Shown here: positions 8,893 through 16,719 of the stretch, one piece after another
Position numbering within the stretch: the stretch's first letter is position 1
Layout: every line of letters begins with the position of its first letter
From: Thermohalobaculum sp039028795
GTDB lineage: Bacteria > Pseudomonadota > Alphaproteobacteria > Rhodobacterales > Rhodobacteraceae
DNA length: 64,000 nucleotides
Assembly: GCA_039028795.1 (NCBI GenBank)
Contig: JBCCHJ010000009.1
Coordinates: 52,465 to 116,464, forward strand
Direction of reading: 5' to 3'
Notes under the pieces: generated by a model
What the model was told of the DNA's origin: nothing
The model's database searches: none
Seen by the model: the letters and a program-made list of their open reading frames with translations, nothing else
Position numbers and translations under genes: made by a program

Positions 8893-9323
8893 AACGCCCC
8901 CGCCATCGCACGGTCATGCTTTGGATGAACCAGCGGCGAATGCGCAAATTCCCAGGGGTGCCCATCGGGGTCCAGGACATAACCAGAATAGCCGCCCCAA
9001 AATGCCTCATTCGGCGGCTTTTGTCCGGTCCCTCCGGCGGCCAATGCAGTGGCGTAAGCATGATCCACTGCGGCGCGATCGGGCAGCGATAGTGTCAAAC
9101 TGGCTGCGCCTGTGCCCAAATCGGCACCTGTCCGGCCTTGGTCTTCGGCCAGTTCGTCGATCGGGAACAGGCTTAAGATCAGTCCAGGAAGTTGGTAAAA
9201 TGCGATGCCGGGCAGCCGTTCTTCGGCTTTGCGAAGGCCAAGCGCTTCATAGAACGCACAGGCGCGGGAAAGGTCCCGGACACCCAATGTGATCATGCTT
9301 ATCGAGATCGTTCCTTGGTCCAA
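8889..9323 (-). CDS. VOC (glyoxalase/bleomycin-resistance type) domain protein
   Basis: A 144-aa single-domain VOC protein: ISMITLGVRDLSRACAFYEALG at the N-terminus and YVLDPDGHPWEFAHSP at the C-terminus. The Glu in WEFAH and neighbouring His would be metal ligands. It begins 11 bp downstream of recF on the same strand and is coupled by ATGA to a LysE exporter. A VOC/LysE pairing may handle export or detoxification of a small molecule, but that is inference. Confidence 0.8.
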   Translation of the reverse strand: MDQGTISISMITLGVRDLSRACAFYEALGLRKAEERLPGIAFYQLPGLILSLFPIDELAEDQGRTGADLGTGAASLTLSLPDRAAVDHAYATALAAGGTGQKPPNEAFWGGYSGYVLDPDGHPWEFAHSPLVHPKHDRAMAGAL

Positions 9324-9334
9324 TTTGACGTCTC

Positions 9335-10495
9335 CTAGTCTTTTTCCAATGTGGACACGCCATTCACGTCGTTCACTGCGATCCGCTGCGCGTACTCAAG
9401 GCCGTCGAACAATTCGGGGCCGGTGCCAGTCATCCAAGCCTGGCAACCAAGCGCCTCTATCTCTCGATAAAGCGCCTGTCTTCGGTCCGCGTCAAGATGG
9501 GCGGCGACTTCGTCAAGCAATAGGACCGGGGTCGCGCCGGTATGTGCGGTCAAGGCGCGGGCGTTGGCCAGGCAGAGAGAGATCAGCAAGGCCTTCTGCT
9601 CTCCGGTAGAACACGCCCGGGCAGGCATCAACTTCGCGGCATAGACTGCGTCCAGGTCCGACCGGTGCGGCCCGTCCAAGGTGCGGCCAGCGGCAGCGTC
9701 GCGGGACCGGTTTGCGGCAAGGCCTTCCGCAAGGGTTGCAGCCTGTTCGATTTCTGCCGTCTCGATCTGATCATCGGGCGCGGCCTCATTGATCAGGGGC
9801 GTGAAAGCCGCTTCGATCGGTCCATCAATCGCCAGGTCGGCTTTGGGGAAAATACCCTCTGCACCGTCTTGGGCCTGAACAAGACGGACAAGGGCTTCGG
9901 CCCTGGATCGGGCGATACGGGCACCGGCACGAGCCATTTGTGCCTCCAGCCCGGACAGCCACGCGTCATCGAAATTGCCGTCCTTCAGCAAACGGTTGCG
10001 CGATCGCATGGCCTTTTCATAGGCGACCGAGGTTTCACCATGTGTCGGCTCAAACCCCAGGGTGATCCGGTCCAGGAACCGGCGTCTGTCGCCTGCGGCC
10101 TCCAACCACAAGCGATCCATGACCGGGGTCAGCCAGACCATACGGATCAGACGGCCCAAGGCCGTTTGGGTCGCGGTCTTATCGTCGATGACAACCGAGC
10201 GCCGAGTTGCCCCTTCTCCTTCGGCCGCGGTTGTGATCTCCACCTCACCTTCGGCGGTATCGACTTCTGCCCGGATCTTCCAGCCCAGATTGTCGGGGCG
10301 GCGGATCAACTCGTCCGTTGCAGCCCGGCGCAGGCCACGCCCAGGGGACAGCATCGACACCGCCTCTAGGATGTTGGTCTTGCCAGCGCCATTCGGGCCA
10401 TAAAGCGCAACCGTGCTTCCGGACCCATCCACGATCCCGGCCTTATAGGATCGGAAATGCGACAACCGCAGCGACAGGATAGCCGTGCGGGTCAT
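9335..10495 (-). CDS. recF: DNA replication and repair protein RecF
   Basis: A 386-aa SMC-like ATPase that helps load RecA at single-strand gaps. The N-terminal LSHFRSYKAGIV is characteristic, followed by Walker A GPNGAGKTNILEAVSML. The ABC-type signature region (CSTGEQKALLISLCLANA) and Walker B (PVLLLDEVAAHLDADRR) are near the C-terminus. It keeps its usual place between dnaN and gyrB, but a GST and an epimerase on the other strand separate it from dnaN. Confidence 0.97.
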   Translation of the reverse strand: MTRTAILSLRLSHFRSYKAGIVDGSGSTVALYGPNGAGKTNILEAVSMLSPGRGLRRAATDELIRRPDNLGWKIRAEVDTAEGEVEITTAAEGEGATRRSVVIDDKTATQTALGRLIRMVWLTPVMDRLWLEAAGDRRRFLDRITLGFEPTHGETSVAYEKAMRSRNRLLKDGNFDDAWLSGLEAQMARAGARIARSRAEALVRLVQAQDGAEGIFPKADLAIDGPIEAAFTPLINEAAPDDQIETAEIEQAATLAEGLAANRSRDAAAGRTLDGPHRSDLDAVYAAKLMPARACSTGEQKALLISLCLANARALTAHTGATPVLLLDEVAAHLDADRRQALYREIEALGCQAWMTGTGPELFDGLEYAQRIAVNDVNGVSTLEKD

Positions 10496-10571
10496 TCACG
10501 CCTCCGCACTTTTGCGTGCCCAGCAATTGTCCTTGCTCGGACCCGCCGGTAATGCCGACCCGCCCACGCGC

Positions 10572-10592
10572 CTATGTGCCGTTGGCACATAG
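10572..10592. promoter_or_regulatory. Perfect palindrome in the recF/GST divergent region
   Basis: CTATGTGCC (10572-10580) and GGCACATAG (10584-10592) form perfect 9-bp arms around GTT. The element ends 28 bp upstream of the GST start, so it is either a repressor operator or a hairpin in the GST leader. No regulator gene is adjacent. Confidence 0.55.
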
Positions 10593-10620
10593 AGCCACAC
10601 GGCAGACAAAGAGAGCACCG

Positions 10621-11301
10621 ATGATCACGTTTTACTATCACCACACCCCAAATCCCATGAAAGTCGCCCTGTTCCTAGAGGAAGCGGGCCTGGAGTACGA
10701 GACCAAGTCCGTCGACGTCTTCAAAGGCGACCAGCACAGCGACTGGTACCGCGCGATCAACCCGAACGGCAAGGCGCCAGCTGCCGAGGTCGACGGCAAG
10801 CGGGTTTTCGATTCCAACGCGATCCTGCTGTTCCTGGCAGAACGGGAAGGCAAATTCCTGGGACAGCCGGATGACAAGGCCGAGCTTTATTCCTGGCTGA
10901 TGTGGGTGGCCACCGGCCTGGGCCCCTATTCCGGGCAATGGGTCCACTTCCAAACCGCAGGTGCAGCCGATGGCGGCGACTATGCCAAGCGTCGCTATAA
11001 ATTCGAAGCACACCGCCATTATGAGGTTCTGGACGCGCATCTGGCGGGTCGTGAGTTTATCGTCGGGTCCGAATACACCATCGCCGACATCGCCGCCTGG
11101 GGCTGGGTTGATCGTAACGTTCGCGTGCTAGGCGAAGGCGAGATCGACAAGTACCCGAACGTCAAAGCCTGGTTTGACCAGGTGAACACACGCCCAGCGG
11201 TGGAACGCGCCCGCAATGTCGGCAAGGAGCTAGAGTTCAAATCCGACTTCGACCAAGAAACCGCCCAGGCGATGTTCCCCTCGAACTTCGCTGCTGGCTG
11301 A
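10621..11301 (+). CDS. Glutathione S-transferase family protein (Ure2p/YfcG-like)
   Basis: A 226-aa protein with an N-terminal thioredoxin-fold GST domain (ITFYYHHTPNPMKVALFLEE; INPNGKAPAAEVDG; VFDSNAILLFLAERE) and an all-alpha C-terminal domain (YTIADIAAWGW). The signature resembles Ure2p-like GSTs, which can have disulfide reductase activity. I chose 10621 because the 35 codons upstream run through the palindrome and promoter region and do not look coding. A terminator-like hairpin follows at 11310-11335. Inserted between recF and dnaN. Confidence 0.88.
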   Translation: MITFYYHHTPNPMKVALFLEEAGLEYETKSVDVFKGDQHSDWYRAINPNGKAPAAEVDGKRVFDSNAILLFLAEREGKFLGQPDDKAELYSWLMWVATGLGPYSGQWVHFQTAGAADGGDYAKRRYKFEAHRHYEVLDAHLAGREFIVGSEYTIADIAAWGWVDRNVRVLGEGEIDKYPNVKAWFDQVNTRPAVERARNVGKELEFKSDFDQETAQAMFPSNFAAG

Positions 11302-11309
11302 CCCAATGC

Positions 11310-11335
11310 GTGCCCCGCCTGAGCAGGCGGGGCAC
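11310..11335 (+). terminator. Stem-loop downstream of the GST gene
   Basis: Perfect 11-bp arms GTGCCCCGCCT (11310-11320) and AGGCGGGGCAC (11325-11335) enclose a GAGC loop, 8 bp after the GST stop. No T-run follows, so it may need help to terminate, but the position and strength fit. Confidence 0.65.
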
Positions 11336-11363
11336 ATTCGACCTTCCCCGAACAAAATACCGC

Positions 11364-11394
11364 TTGACCTCAACCTCGGTTGAGGCCCGACGCT
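11364..11394 (+). promoter_or_regulatory. SoxR/MerR-type operator-promoter
   Basis: A -35-like TTGACC (11364-11369) overlaps an 18-bp palindrome, CCTCAACC-TC-GGTTGAGG (11368-11385). A weak -10 candidate, GACGCT, follows 19 bp after the -35. A palindrome inside an over-long 19-bp spacer is the hallmark of MerR-family activators, and the sequence resembles the SoxR box CCTCAAGTTAACTTGAGG. It lies 33 bp upstream of the epimerase gene's ribosome binding region. No merR/soxR gene is in the window. Confidence 0.7.
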
Positions 11395-11426
11395 GCCTTT
11401 CAAACTCGAACTGAAAGGAACGGAGA

Positions 11427-12305
11427 ATGAGGATTTTTGTGTTGGGCGGAACAGGGTCCATTGGAACAGCAGTGACGCCAGAGCTGGTGTCCCATGGTCA
11501 CGATGTACTCGCGCTGGCCCGGTCTGACAGCAGTGCGCGTGCACTGCGGGATTGGGGCGCCGAGGTAGTGCGCGGGGACGTGACCTCGGATGACGTCAGT
11601 TGGGCCACGCACATCGGCCAATGCGATGCCGTGATCAACCTGGCCGATACGTTCGAAGAGAACATGGCCGAGGTCGAACCTCGCATCTCTGATCTTATCA
11701 TCGCACAAGCTGCCACCATGGAGCATCCTCTTCGTGTTCTCTGGACCGGGGGGTGCTGGCAATACGGCGCAACGGGTGACCGGGTGGCCACCGAAGATGA
11801 TGAGTTCCACCCGATCAGTTTCTACAAACGGGCGCAGATGACAGCAGATAAGCTGTTGGCGGCGGAGAATGTCTCACCCGCTATCCTCCACCCTGCCATG
11901 GTCTATCACAAAAGCGGCGGGGTTTTTGAACGGTTCATAGACCAAGCGCAGACCTCTGACCCCATTGATATCTGGGGCGGGCCGGACACCCGTTGGCCAT
12001 TGGTGCACCGAGACGATGTGGCGGTGGCCTATCGGCTGTTGGCAGAGCATGCAGATCTAGTAGGGCACTTCAATGTGACCGCTGAGCAGGGTATCCGGGT
12101 CGGAGACATCGTCGACGCCATCGCCCAACACCATGACCATAGGGCGGGTCGGCGGGTGCGTGCGATGGAGGAGGTCGTTGCAGAAAACGGGGCCTGGGCC
12201 GAAGGGCCTACGTTGGATCAGCAGATCTCGGCTGAAAAGATCATGCGAGACACGGGATGGCGGCCACAGGTGACCTCGTTCCAGGCGTCGGACCTTTTCG
12301 ATTAG
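11427..12305 (+). CDS. NAD(P)-binding epimerase/dehydratase (extended/atypical SDR)
   Basis: A 292-aa Rossmann-fold protein with the nucleotide-binding motif LGGTGSIGTAV at the N-terminus and a YKRAQ motif (about residue 133) in place of the classical YxxxK. The C-terminal region fits NAD-dependent epimerase/dehydratase proteins; the substrate is unknown. The ribosome binding site AAAGGAACGGAG supports the start at 11427. A SoxR/MerR-like operator just upstream suggests induction by redox-cycling, electrophile or metal stress. It converges on dnaN. Confidence 0.78.
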   Translation: MRIFVLGGTGSIGTAVTPELVSHGHDVLALARSDSSARALRDWGAEVVRGDVTSDDVSWATHIGQCDAVINLADTFEENMAEVEPRISDLIIAQAATMEHPLRVLWTGGCWQYGATGDRVATEDDEFHPISFYKRAQMTADKLLAAENVSPAILHPAMVYHKSGGVFERFIDQAQTSDPIDIWGGPDTRWPLVHRDDVAVAYRLLAEHADLVGHFNVTAEQGIRVGDIVDAIAQHHDHRAGRRVRAMEEVVAENGAWAEGPTLDQQISAEKIMRDTGWRPQVTSFQASDLFD

Positions 12306-12307
12306 TA

Positions 12308-12322
12308 CGAGGCTTCGCCTCG
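12308..12322. terminator. Hairpin between converging epimerase and dnaN genes
   Basis: CGAGGC (12308-12313) and GCCTCG (12317-12322) enclose TTC, starting three bases after the epimerase stop codon. It is followed by the GAGTATTTT repeat. It is probably part of a bidirectional terminator. Confidence 0.5.
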
Positions 12323-12329
12323 CGCTCCA

Positions 12330-12361
12330 GAGTATTTTCGGCAAGGTGAAGGGAAGATCGG
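12330..12361. repeat. GAGTATTTT-type intergenic repeat, copy 2
   Basis: Begins GAGTATTTTCGGCAAGG and ends GGAAGATCGG. It matches the copy at 7236-7269 apart from a few substitutions and a short indel. It sits directly downstream of dnaN on the minus strand. Confidence 0.55.
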
Positions 12362-12371
12362 GGTGCGCCTG

Positions 12372-13487
12372 CTACACCCGCATCGGCATGACGACGTAGA
12401 CGGCGCTGGCATCATCGCCTTCGCGCACCAATGTCGGGGCATTGGCGTCGGCGAACATGAAGACTGCGTTTTCGCGGTCCACCTGGCTGGCGATTTCCAG
12501 CAGATACTTCGCGTTGAAGCCGATCTCCATATTGTCATCACCATAGGCGACGACCAGTTCCTCGGCGGCGGATCCTGCATCGGGTGAATTCACGGAAAGG
12601 GTCAGCTTGTCGGATTCCATCGCAAGCTTCACGGCGCGGGACCGTTCCTGGGACACCGTGGCCACCCGGTCGACAGCCGATGCAAATTCCGAGGCATCGA
12701 CTTCCATTCGCTTTGTATTGCCCGCCGGGATGACACGGGAATAATCTGGGAAAGCCCCATCGATGACTTTCGAGGTCAGCACCAGGCCTTCGACCGAAAA
12801 TCTGATCTTGGTTTCACTTACAGAGATTGCAATCTCGGCCTCATCATCATCCAAAAGCTTGCGCAGTTCCCCAACCGTTTTGCGGGGCACGATCACGCCG
12901 GGGGCCTCTGCCGCGCCATCGGGCAGTTCGGTATCGATGCGGGCCAGGCGGTGACCATCGGTCGCGACAGCGCGAAGTTTCTTACCATCCTCATCAGCCA
13001 CATGCAGGTAGACGCCGTTCAAATAGTACCGGGTTTCCTCGGTCGAAACCGCAAATTTCGACTTGTCGAAAAGCCGCCGCGCGACCGGGGCCGCCAGTGC
13101 GTAAGAGCATTGGTATTCCGACGAGGCCATTACGGGGAAGTCTTCGCGCGGCAGGGTGGCCAGCGAGAACCGCGAGCGGCCAGCGACAACGTCAAGACGC
13201 CCGGTGCTGGTATCGGCATTCAGATTAAGCTGGGCGCCATCCGGCAGTTTGCGCACAATCTCATGCAACAGGTGAGCGGCAACGGTCGTGGCCCCGGCTT
13301 GTTCAACAACTGCAGGCAGATCTTCGATAATCTCAATGTCCAAATCCGTGGCGCGGAGCGAGACCTTATCGCCTTCCGCTTCGACCAAGACGTTCGACAG
13401 GATCGGGATCGTGTTCTTTCGCTCGACCACGCCTTGGGCGCGGCTCATCGCCTTTAAAAGTGCTGCCCGTTCGATTGTGACTTTCAT
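12372..13487 (-). CDS. dnaN: DNA polymerase III subunit beta (sliding clamp)
   Basis: A 371-aa DnaN starting MKVTIERAALLKAMSRAQ, with three clamp repeats and the closing C-terminal YVVMPMRV. The clamp tethers polymerase III and binds many replication and repair factors through its hydrophobic pocket. The ATG at 13487 is preferred over one four codons upstream because family members begin MKVTI. In this genome dnaN is separated from dnaA by a convergent sigma-factor operon and from recF by two plus-strand genes, so it must have its own promoter in the 248-bp gap upstream. Confidence 0.98.
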   Translation of the reverse strand: MKVTIERAALLKAMSRAQGVVERKNTIPILSNVLVEAEGDKVSLRATDLDIEIIEDLPAVVEQAGATTVAAHLLHEIVRKLPDGAQLNLNADTSTGRLDVVAGRSRFSLATLPREDFPVMASSEYQCSYALAAPVARRLFDKSKFAVSTEETRYYLNGVYLHVADEDGKKLRAVATDGHRLARIDTELPDGAAEAPGVIVPRKTVGELRKLLDDDEAEIAISVSETKIRFSVEGLVLTSKVIDGAFPDYSRVIPAGNTKRMEVDASEFASAVDRVATVSQERSRAVKLAMESDKLTLSVNSPDAGSAAEELVVAYGDDNMEIGFNAKYLLEIASQVDRENAVFMFADANAPTLVREGDDASAVYVVMPMRV

Positions 13488-13591
13488 CGCGCCACCCAAG
13501 CCCTGTTATGTGTTTTTGGTCCGCAGCGACGCTACGGACGAAACAGACTAACCAATCCGGTATCTCGATCAATGGGTTAAAAGACGCACTC

Positions 13592-13613
13592 CCCCTAGAT
13601 ACAGGGGTTTTTT
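13592..13613 (+). terminator. Terminator-like hairpin with T-run in the dnaN upstream region
   Basis: CCCCT (13592-13596) and AGGGG (13603-13607) enclose AGATAC and are followed by six T residues (13608-13613). It looks like a rho-independent terminator on the plus strand, yet no plus-strand gene lies upstream. It may instead be a structure in the dnaN leader. Confidence 0.4.
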
Positions 13614-13735
13614 GCCAATCGAACGCATTATAGAGCAAAAATGTGGTGATTTCAGACGCAATGCCAAAAAATTCGCAGTCCCTTTGAACCAACCGACGCC
13701 AACGCGCCACCTCTATGCGAAAGGAGAGGTTCGGC

Positions 13736-14293
13736 ATGTCCAATGACGCGGCAAGATTGCTGGAGGAATATCTGGTCGCCGGCGCCCGATTGGGTGACCG
13801 CAAGGCGGTCGCGCGTCTGGCGGCTCTGCGCGGACCCAAGCTCTATGCCCACGCCATGCGTCTGTTGGGCAACAGGGCCGATGCCGAAGACGCCGTCCAG
13901 GATGCCTGGTTAGAGATCTTGCGCGGATTGAATTCGCTACGCGATGATCGGGCCTTCCCAGCATGGGCGTACCGGATCGTGACACGCCGCGCCGCAAAGC
14001 TGATCGGCCAAAGGGTCAGACAACGCGATCTGGCGGCGACGTTGTCGGCGGACGCGGACGAGGTTGTAGAGAAACATCCGGATGGCCTTGATGCCGCGGC
14101 CGTGCGCAAGGCCATGCAGATGCTGCCGCCGCCACAGGCAGCGACGATCGCACTTTTTTACCTCGAGGAGATGAGCGTCGCAGAGGTCGCGCTTGCCCTC
14201 GATGTGCCGCCGGGGACCGTGAAGACCCGGTTGATGCACGCCCGCACAAAGCTTCACGACGCTCTGCAAGGAGGCGAGAATGAGCAAGCTTGA
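13736..14293 (+). CDS. RNA polymerase ECF-type sigma factor
   Basis: A 185-aa sigma-70 family factor with only regions 2 and 4. Region 2 includes LLGNRADAEDAVQDAWLEILRG around the conserved DA..VQ..., and region 4 has VAEVALALDVPPGTVKTRL, a classic helix-turn-helix. The start at 13736 follows GAAAGGAGAGG, a strong ribosome binding site. The next gene overlaps by 14 nt and encodes a small membrane protein that may act as its anti-sigma factor. No cognate promoter motif is evident. The pair sits between dnaN and dnaA, which are normally adjacent. Confidence 0.88.
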   Translation: MSNDAARLLEEYLVAGARLGDRKAVARLAALRGPKLYAHAMRLLGNRADAEDAVQDAWLEILRGLNSLRDDRAFPAWAYRIVTRRAAKLIGQRVRQRDLAATLSADADEVVEKHPDGLDAAAVRKAMQMLPPPQAATIALFYLEEMSVAEVALALDVPPGTVKTRLMHARTKLHDALQGGENEQA

Positions 14294-14642
14294 CGAACTG
14301 ATTGCCGAAGCCCTTTCGGCCGAGGAAAAGGACATCCTGAAAGAAACCGAAGAACTGGGATGGTTCGCCCTAGGTGCGAGCCAATTCACCGGTAAGCTGG
14401 GCTGGATCAGCTGGTCGGTGATGATCATGCAGGGCTTAATGTTCTTGGGTGGTGTCTGGTGTGCATTCAAATTCTATGAGGCGACAGACGCTTTGTCGGC
14501 GCTGCATTGGGGTTTGCCTGGCGTGGTGCTGGTGGTCTGTGCTTTGGTCATGAAAACCAGCCTGATGCCGCAAATGCAGGCGGACCGCGTTCTAAGAGAA
14601 TTGAAGCGCGTTGAACTGATGATCGCTCATCACAAGGGGTAG
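14280..14642 (+). CDS. Small membrane protein coupled to ECF sigma (DUF6768-like)
   Basis: A 120-aa protein starting MSKLDELIAEALSAEEKDIL, an acidic amphipathic N-terminal region. Two membrane segments follow (about residues 44-64 and 77-96), then a basic C-terminal tail. Its reading frame begins 14 nt before the sigma gene ends, so translation is coupled. The pattern resembles proteins annotated DUF6768 next to ECF sigma factors. A membrane anti-sigma role is inferred from context and topology only; there is no zinc-binding anti-sigma motif. Confidence 0.7.
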   Translation: MSKLDELIAEALSAEEKDILKETEELGWFALGASQFTGKLGWISWSVMIMQGLMFLGGVWCAFKFYEATDALSALHWGLPGVVLVVCALVMKTSLMPQMQADRVLRELKRVELMIAHHKG

Positions 14643-14667
14643 GTCGGAAGTCGCACGCCCAATGCGC

Positions 14668-14690
14668 AGGGTGGGTTTGAAACCCACCCT
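14668..14690. repeat. Palindromic GGGTGGG element, copy 2, at a convergent junction
   Basis: A perfect 23-bp palindrome with arms AGGGTGGGTTT (14668-14678) and AAACCCACCCT (14680-14690) and a single central G. It lies between the plus-strand sigma operon and the 3' end of dnaA, 6 bp from the dnaA stop. Related copies are at 3783-3805 and 22757-22781. Confidence 0.75.
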
Positions 14691-14696
14691 ACTGGC

Positions 14697-16097
14697 TCAC
14701 CCCTCTTCGAGGCTACGGCGCAGGTTTTCGATGTCGTCTGAAATCTGCCCGTCGGTGACGCGCAATTCCTCGATCTTGCGGACGGCGTGGATGACCGTGG
14801 TGTGGTCACGTCCGCCAAAGCCCCGGCCGATTTCCGGCAGAGACTTCGCCGTCAGCGTTTTGCAGAGGAACATCGCAACCTGCCGGGGCCGCGCGACGAT
14901 CCGGGCCCGCCGGGCAGAGATCAGATCATTGAGGCGCAGGTTGTAGTACTCCGCGACGCGGCGCTTGATCTCATCAATCGTGATCTTGCGTTCAGACGAA
15001 CGGAGCAGATCGGCCAGGCATTCCTGCACCATATCCGGATTGATCGGACGACCGACCAGCGTGGCAAAAGCAAAGAGCCGGGTCAGCGCGCCTTCCAGAA
15101 CCCGCACATTGGAAGAGATCCGATGTGCCAGGAATTCTAGCACCTTGTTGTCGATGTTGACCGAGGGATCCTCGGCCATGATGCGTTCGGCTTTCGATTG
15201 CAGGATGCCCAGACGCAGTTCGTAATCCGTTGGATGGATGTCAACGACCAGACCCCATTGCAGGCGGCTGATAATCCGATTCTGCAGCCCGTCGATCTGG
15301 TCCGGAGATCGGTCCGCCGAAATCACGATCTGCTTGTTCTGGTCGATCAGCGCATTGAAAGTATGGAAGAATTCTTCCTGGGTCGAATCCTTGCCCGCAA
15401 TGAACTGCACATCGTCGATCATCAATACATCGACGGCACGGAACTGTTCCTTAAAAGTGATCGTGTCCCGGAAACGCAGGGCCTGCACGAAGCGGTACAT
15501 GAACTGCTCGGCGCTGAGATACAGCACTTTGCAATCGGGCCGTGACTTGCGGATCTGATGCGCGATCGCGTGCATCAAATGGGTCTTACCAAGGCCCACG
15601 CCGCCATAAAGGAAGACCGGATTGAAGGCCGCGTCCGATGAAAACGCCACGCGCTGTGCTGCAGCATGGGCCAACTCGTTCGGCTTACCGACGACAAAAC
15701 TGTCGAAGGTAAACCGCGGATCCAACGGCGCGGAGGTCAACTTGGGCACCGGGTTGCCCTGCGGTGCCGGGCCTGATGGGATTGGGGATGCCTCGGTCGC
15801 TGCGTCGTGCGCCGCCGGGTCAGTAACCATCACCGTCAGGCGCCGCACATCCGGCAATTCAGATTGAAAGTACCGCAGCAGGTTCAGACCGTAGTTCCGT
15901 TCGACCCAGTCCGCTGAAAACTGCGTGGCCGCGCTCAGCACCGCCAAGTCCCTGTTCACTTCAACCAAACCCACTGGCGACAACCACTTTTCCGTCGCCT
16001 CGCGTCCAAGCTCTTGCTCGGCCAACTTCATCACTTTATGCCAAACCGTGTTCAATTTTCTCGGTCCGGCGCTCCCCCCTGGTGCGGCAATACCCAT
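14697..16097 (-). CDS. dnaA: Chromosomal replication initiator protein DnaA
   Basis: A 466-aa AAA+ initiator. Domain I covers about residues 17-90 (VWHKVMKLAEQELG...), followed by a proline-rich linker. The AAA+ domain has Walker A GGVGLGKTHLMHA and Walker B VDVLMIDDVQF. Domain IV, which binds DnaA boxes, includes the signature FGGRDHTTVIHAVRKIEEL. Expected from conservation to be followed by dnaN, it is instead separated from it by an ECF sigma operon on the other strand. Start codon assignment at 16097 is plausible but not supported by a strong ribosome binding site. Confidence 0.97.
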   Translation of the reverse strand: MGIAAPGGSAGPRKLNTVWHKVMKLAEQELGREATEKWLSPVGLVEVNRDLAVLSAATQFSADWVERNYGLNLLRYFQSELPDVRRLTVMVTDPAAHDAATEASPIPSGPAPQGNPVPKLTSAPLDPRFTFDSFVVGKPNELAHAAAQRVAFSSDAAFNPVFLYGGVGLGKTHLMHAIAHQIRKSRPDCKVLYLSAEQFMYRFVQALRFRDTITFKEQFRAVDVLMIDDVQFIAGKDSTQEEFFHTFNALIDQNKQIVISADRSPDQIDGLQNRIISRLQWGLVVDIHPTDYELRLGILQSKAERIMAEDPSVNIDNKVLEFLAHRISSNVRVLEGALTRLFAFATLVGRPINPDMVQECLADLLRSSERKITIDEIKRRVAEYYNLRLNDLISARRARIVARPRQVAMFLCKTLTAKSLPEIGRGFGGRDHTTVIHAVRKIEELRVTDGQISDDIENLRRSLEEG

Positions 16098-16472
16098 GCT
16101 TTCCCCGTTCTATTGTTGTGTACTCTCATCACGCTTGAAAATTTGTGGCGCGTTAGGACCGGCGCCAGGCTAGGCAGCACCGATCCCCGCATTCGAGGCC
16201 CCCCCGGTGCGCGGCCGCAGTTTGTCCACCTTTGTCGCGGGCGGCCTGCAGACCCAGCTTGCAGAGATGTTGTCCCGAGAGATCAGACCCCGGTTTCAGT
16301 ACAGACGATGCCGCGAGAGCACGCCGTTCCGCCACTGAACCGATCGACTGACCCATCTGAACCTCCGCACTACGCTGCCAACGCAGAAGGGATATTCGTC
16401 TACACAGATTCGGCTCAAGAGAATTCCGACCCGACTTATGAAGAAAAAGTTACAGTCGGAGGAGGTTTTTCT

Positions 16473-16510
16473 GCGGCGTATTAAGTATAAAAAAACAATT
16501 AATACGCCGC
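16473..16510. repeat. Perfect inverted repeat upstream of dnaA
   Basis: The 12-bp arms GCGGCGTATTAA (16473-16484) and TTAATACGCCGC (16499-16510) enclose a 14-nt A-rich loop (GTATAAAAAAACAA). It stands out as the most AT-rich and most symmetric sequence between rpsT and dnaA. It could be a regulatory site, a transcription terminator or an origin-associated structure. Confidence 0.7.
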
Positions 16511-16661
16511 TTCGCAGTGAAGGGCGCAAAAGATTACTTCGATTACTTGAAACGCGATCAGATGATTCCCGTTACCTCAATGTATGCAACTGTCGATGGA
16601 TTACACAATGGGGGGAAAGCAGGAACATTACGATTCCTTGACGCCACTGTGACAGAAACGC

Positions 16662-16685
16662 AAAAGCCGCACCGGAGGCCGCGGC
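16662..16685 (-). terminator. Rho-independent terminator of rpsT
   Basis: On the minus strand GCCGC pairs with GCGGC around a 10-nt loop, followed by TTTTGCGTTT. It lies 35 bp downstream of the rpsT stop codon. Confidence 0.65.
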
Positions 16686-16719
16686 ATTCCTAAACCAGAA
16701 TAGAATAGTGACGTTTTTA

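Larger units (their letters stand above)
16098..16719. other. dnaA-rpsT intergenic region (possible origin-proximal region)
   Basis: A 622-bp gap. It contains an AT-rich perfect inverted repeat (16473-16510), a purine-rich GGAGGAGG stretch just before it, and the rpsT terminator (16662-16685). I looked for DnaA boxes (TTATCCACA). I found only degenerate matches such as TTGTCCACC near 16220 and TTACACAAT near 16600, so I cannot call oriC. Short ORFs here do not look like genes. Confidence 0.5.

Noticed and set aside
16438..16641. A 67-codon plus-strand ORF
   Set aside because: It runs through the inverted repeat, is very rich in Lys/Arg without family features, and lacks a neighbour context.
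16098..16719. Confident oriC call
   Set aside because: Only degenerate DnaA-box matches were found, so the region is described as gene-free with an inverted repeat instead.
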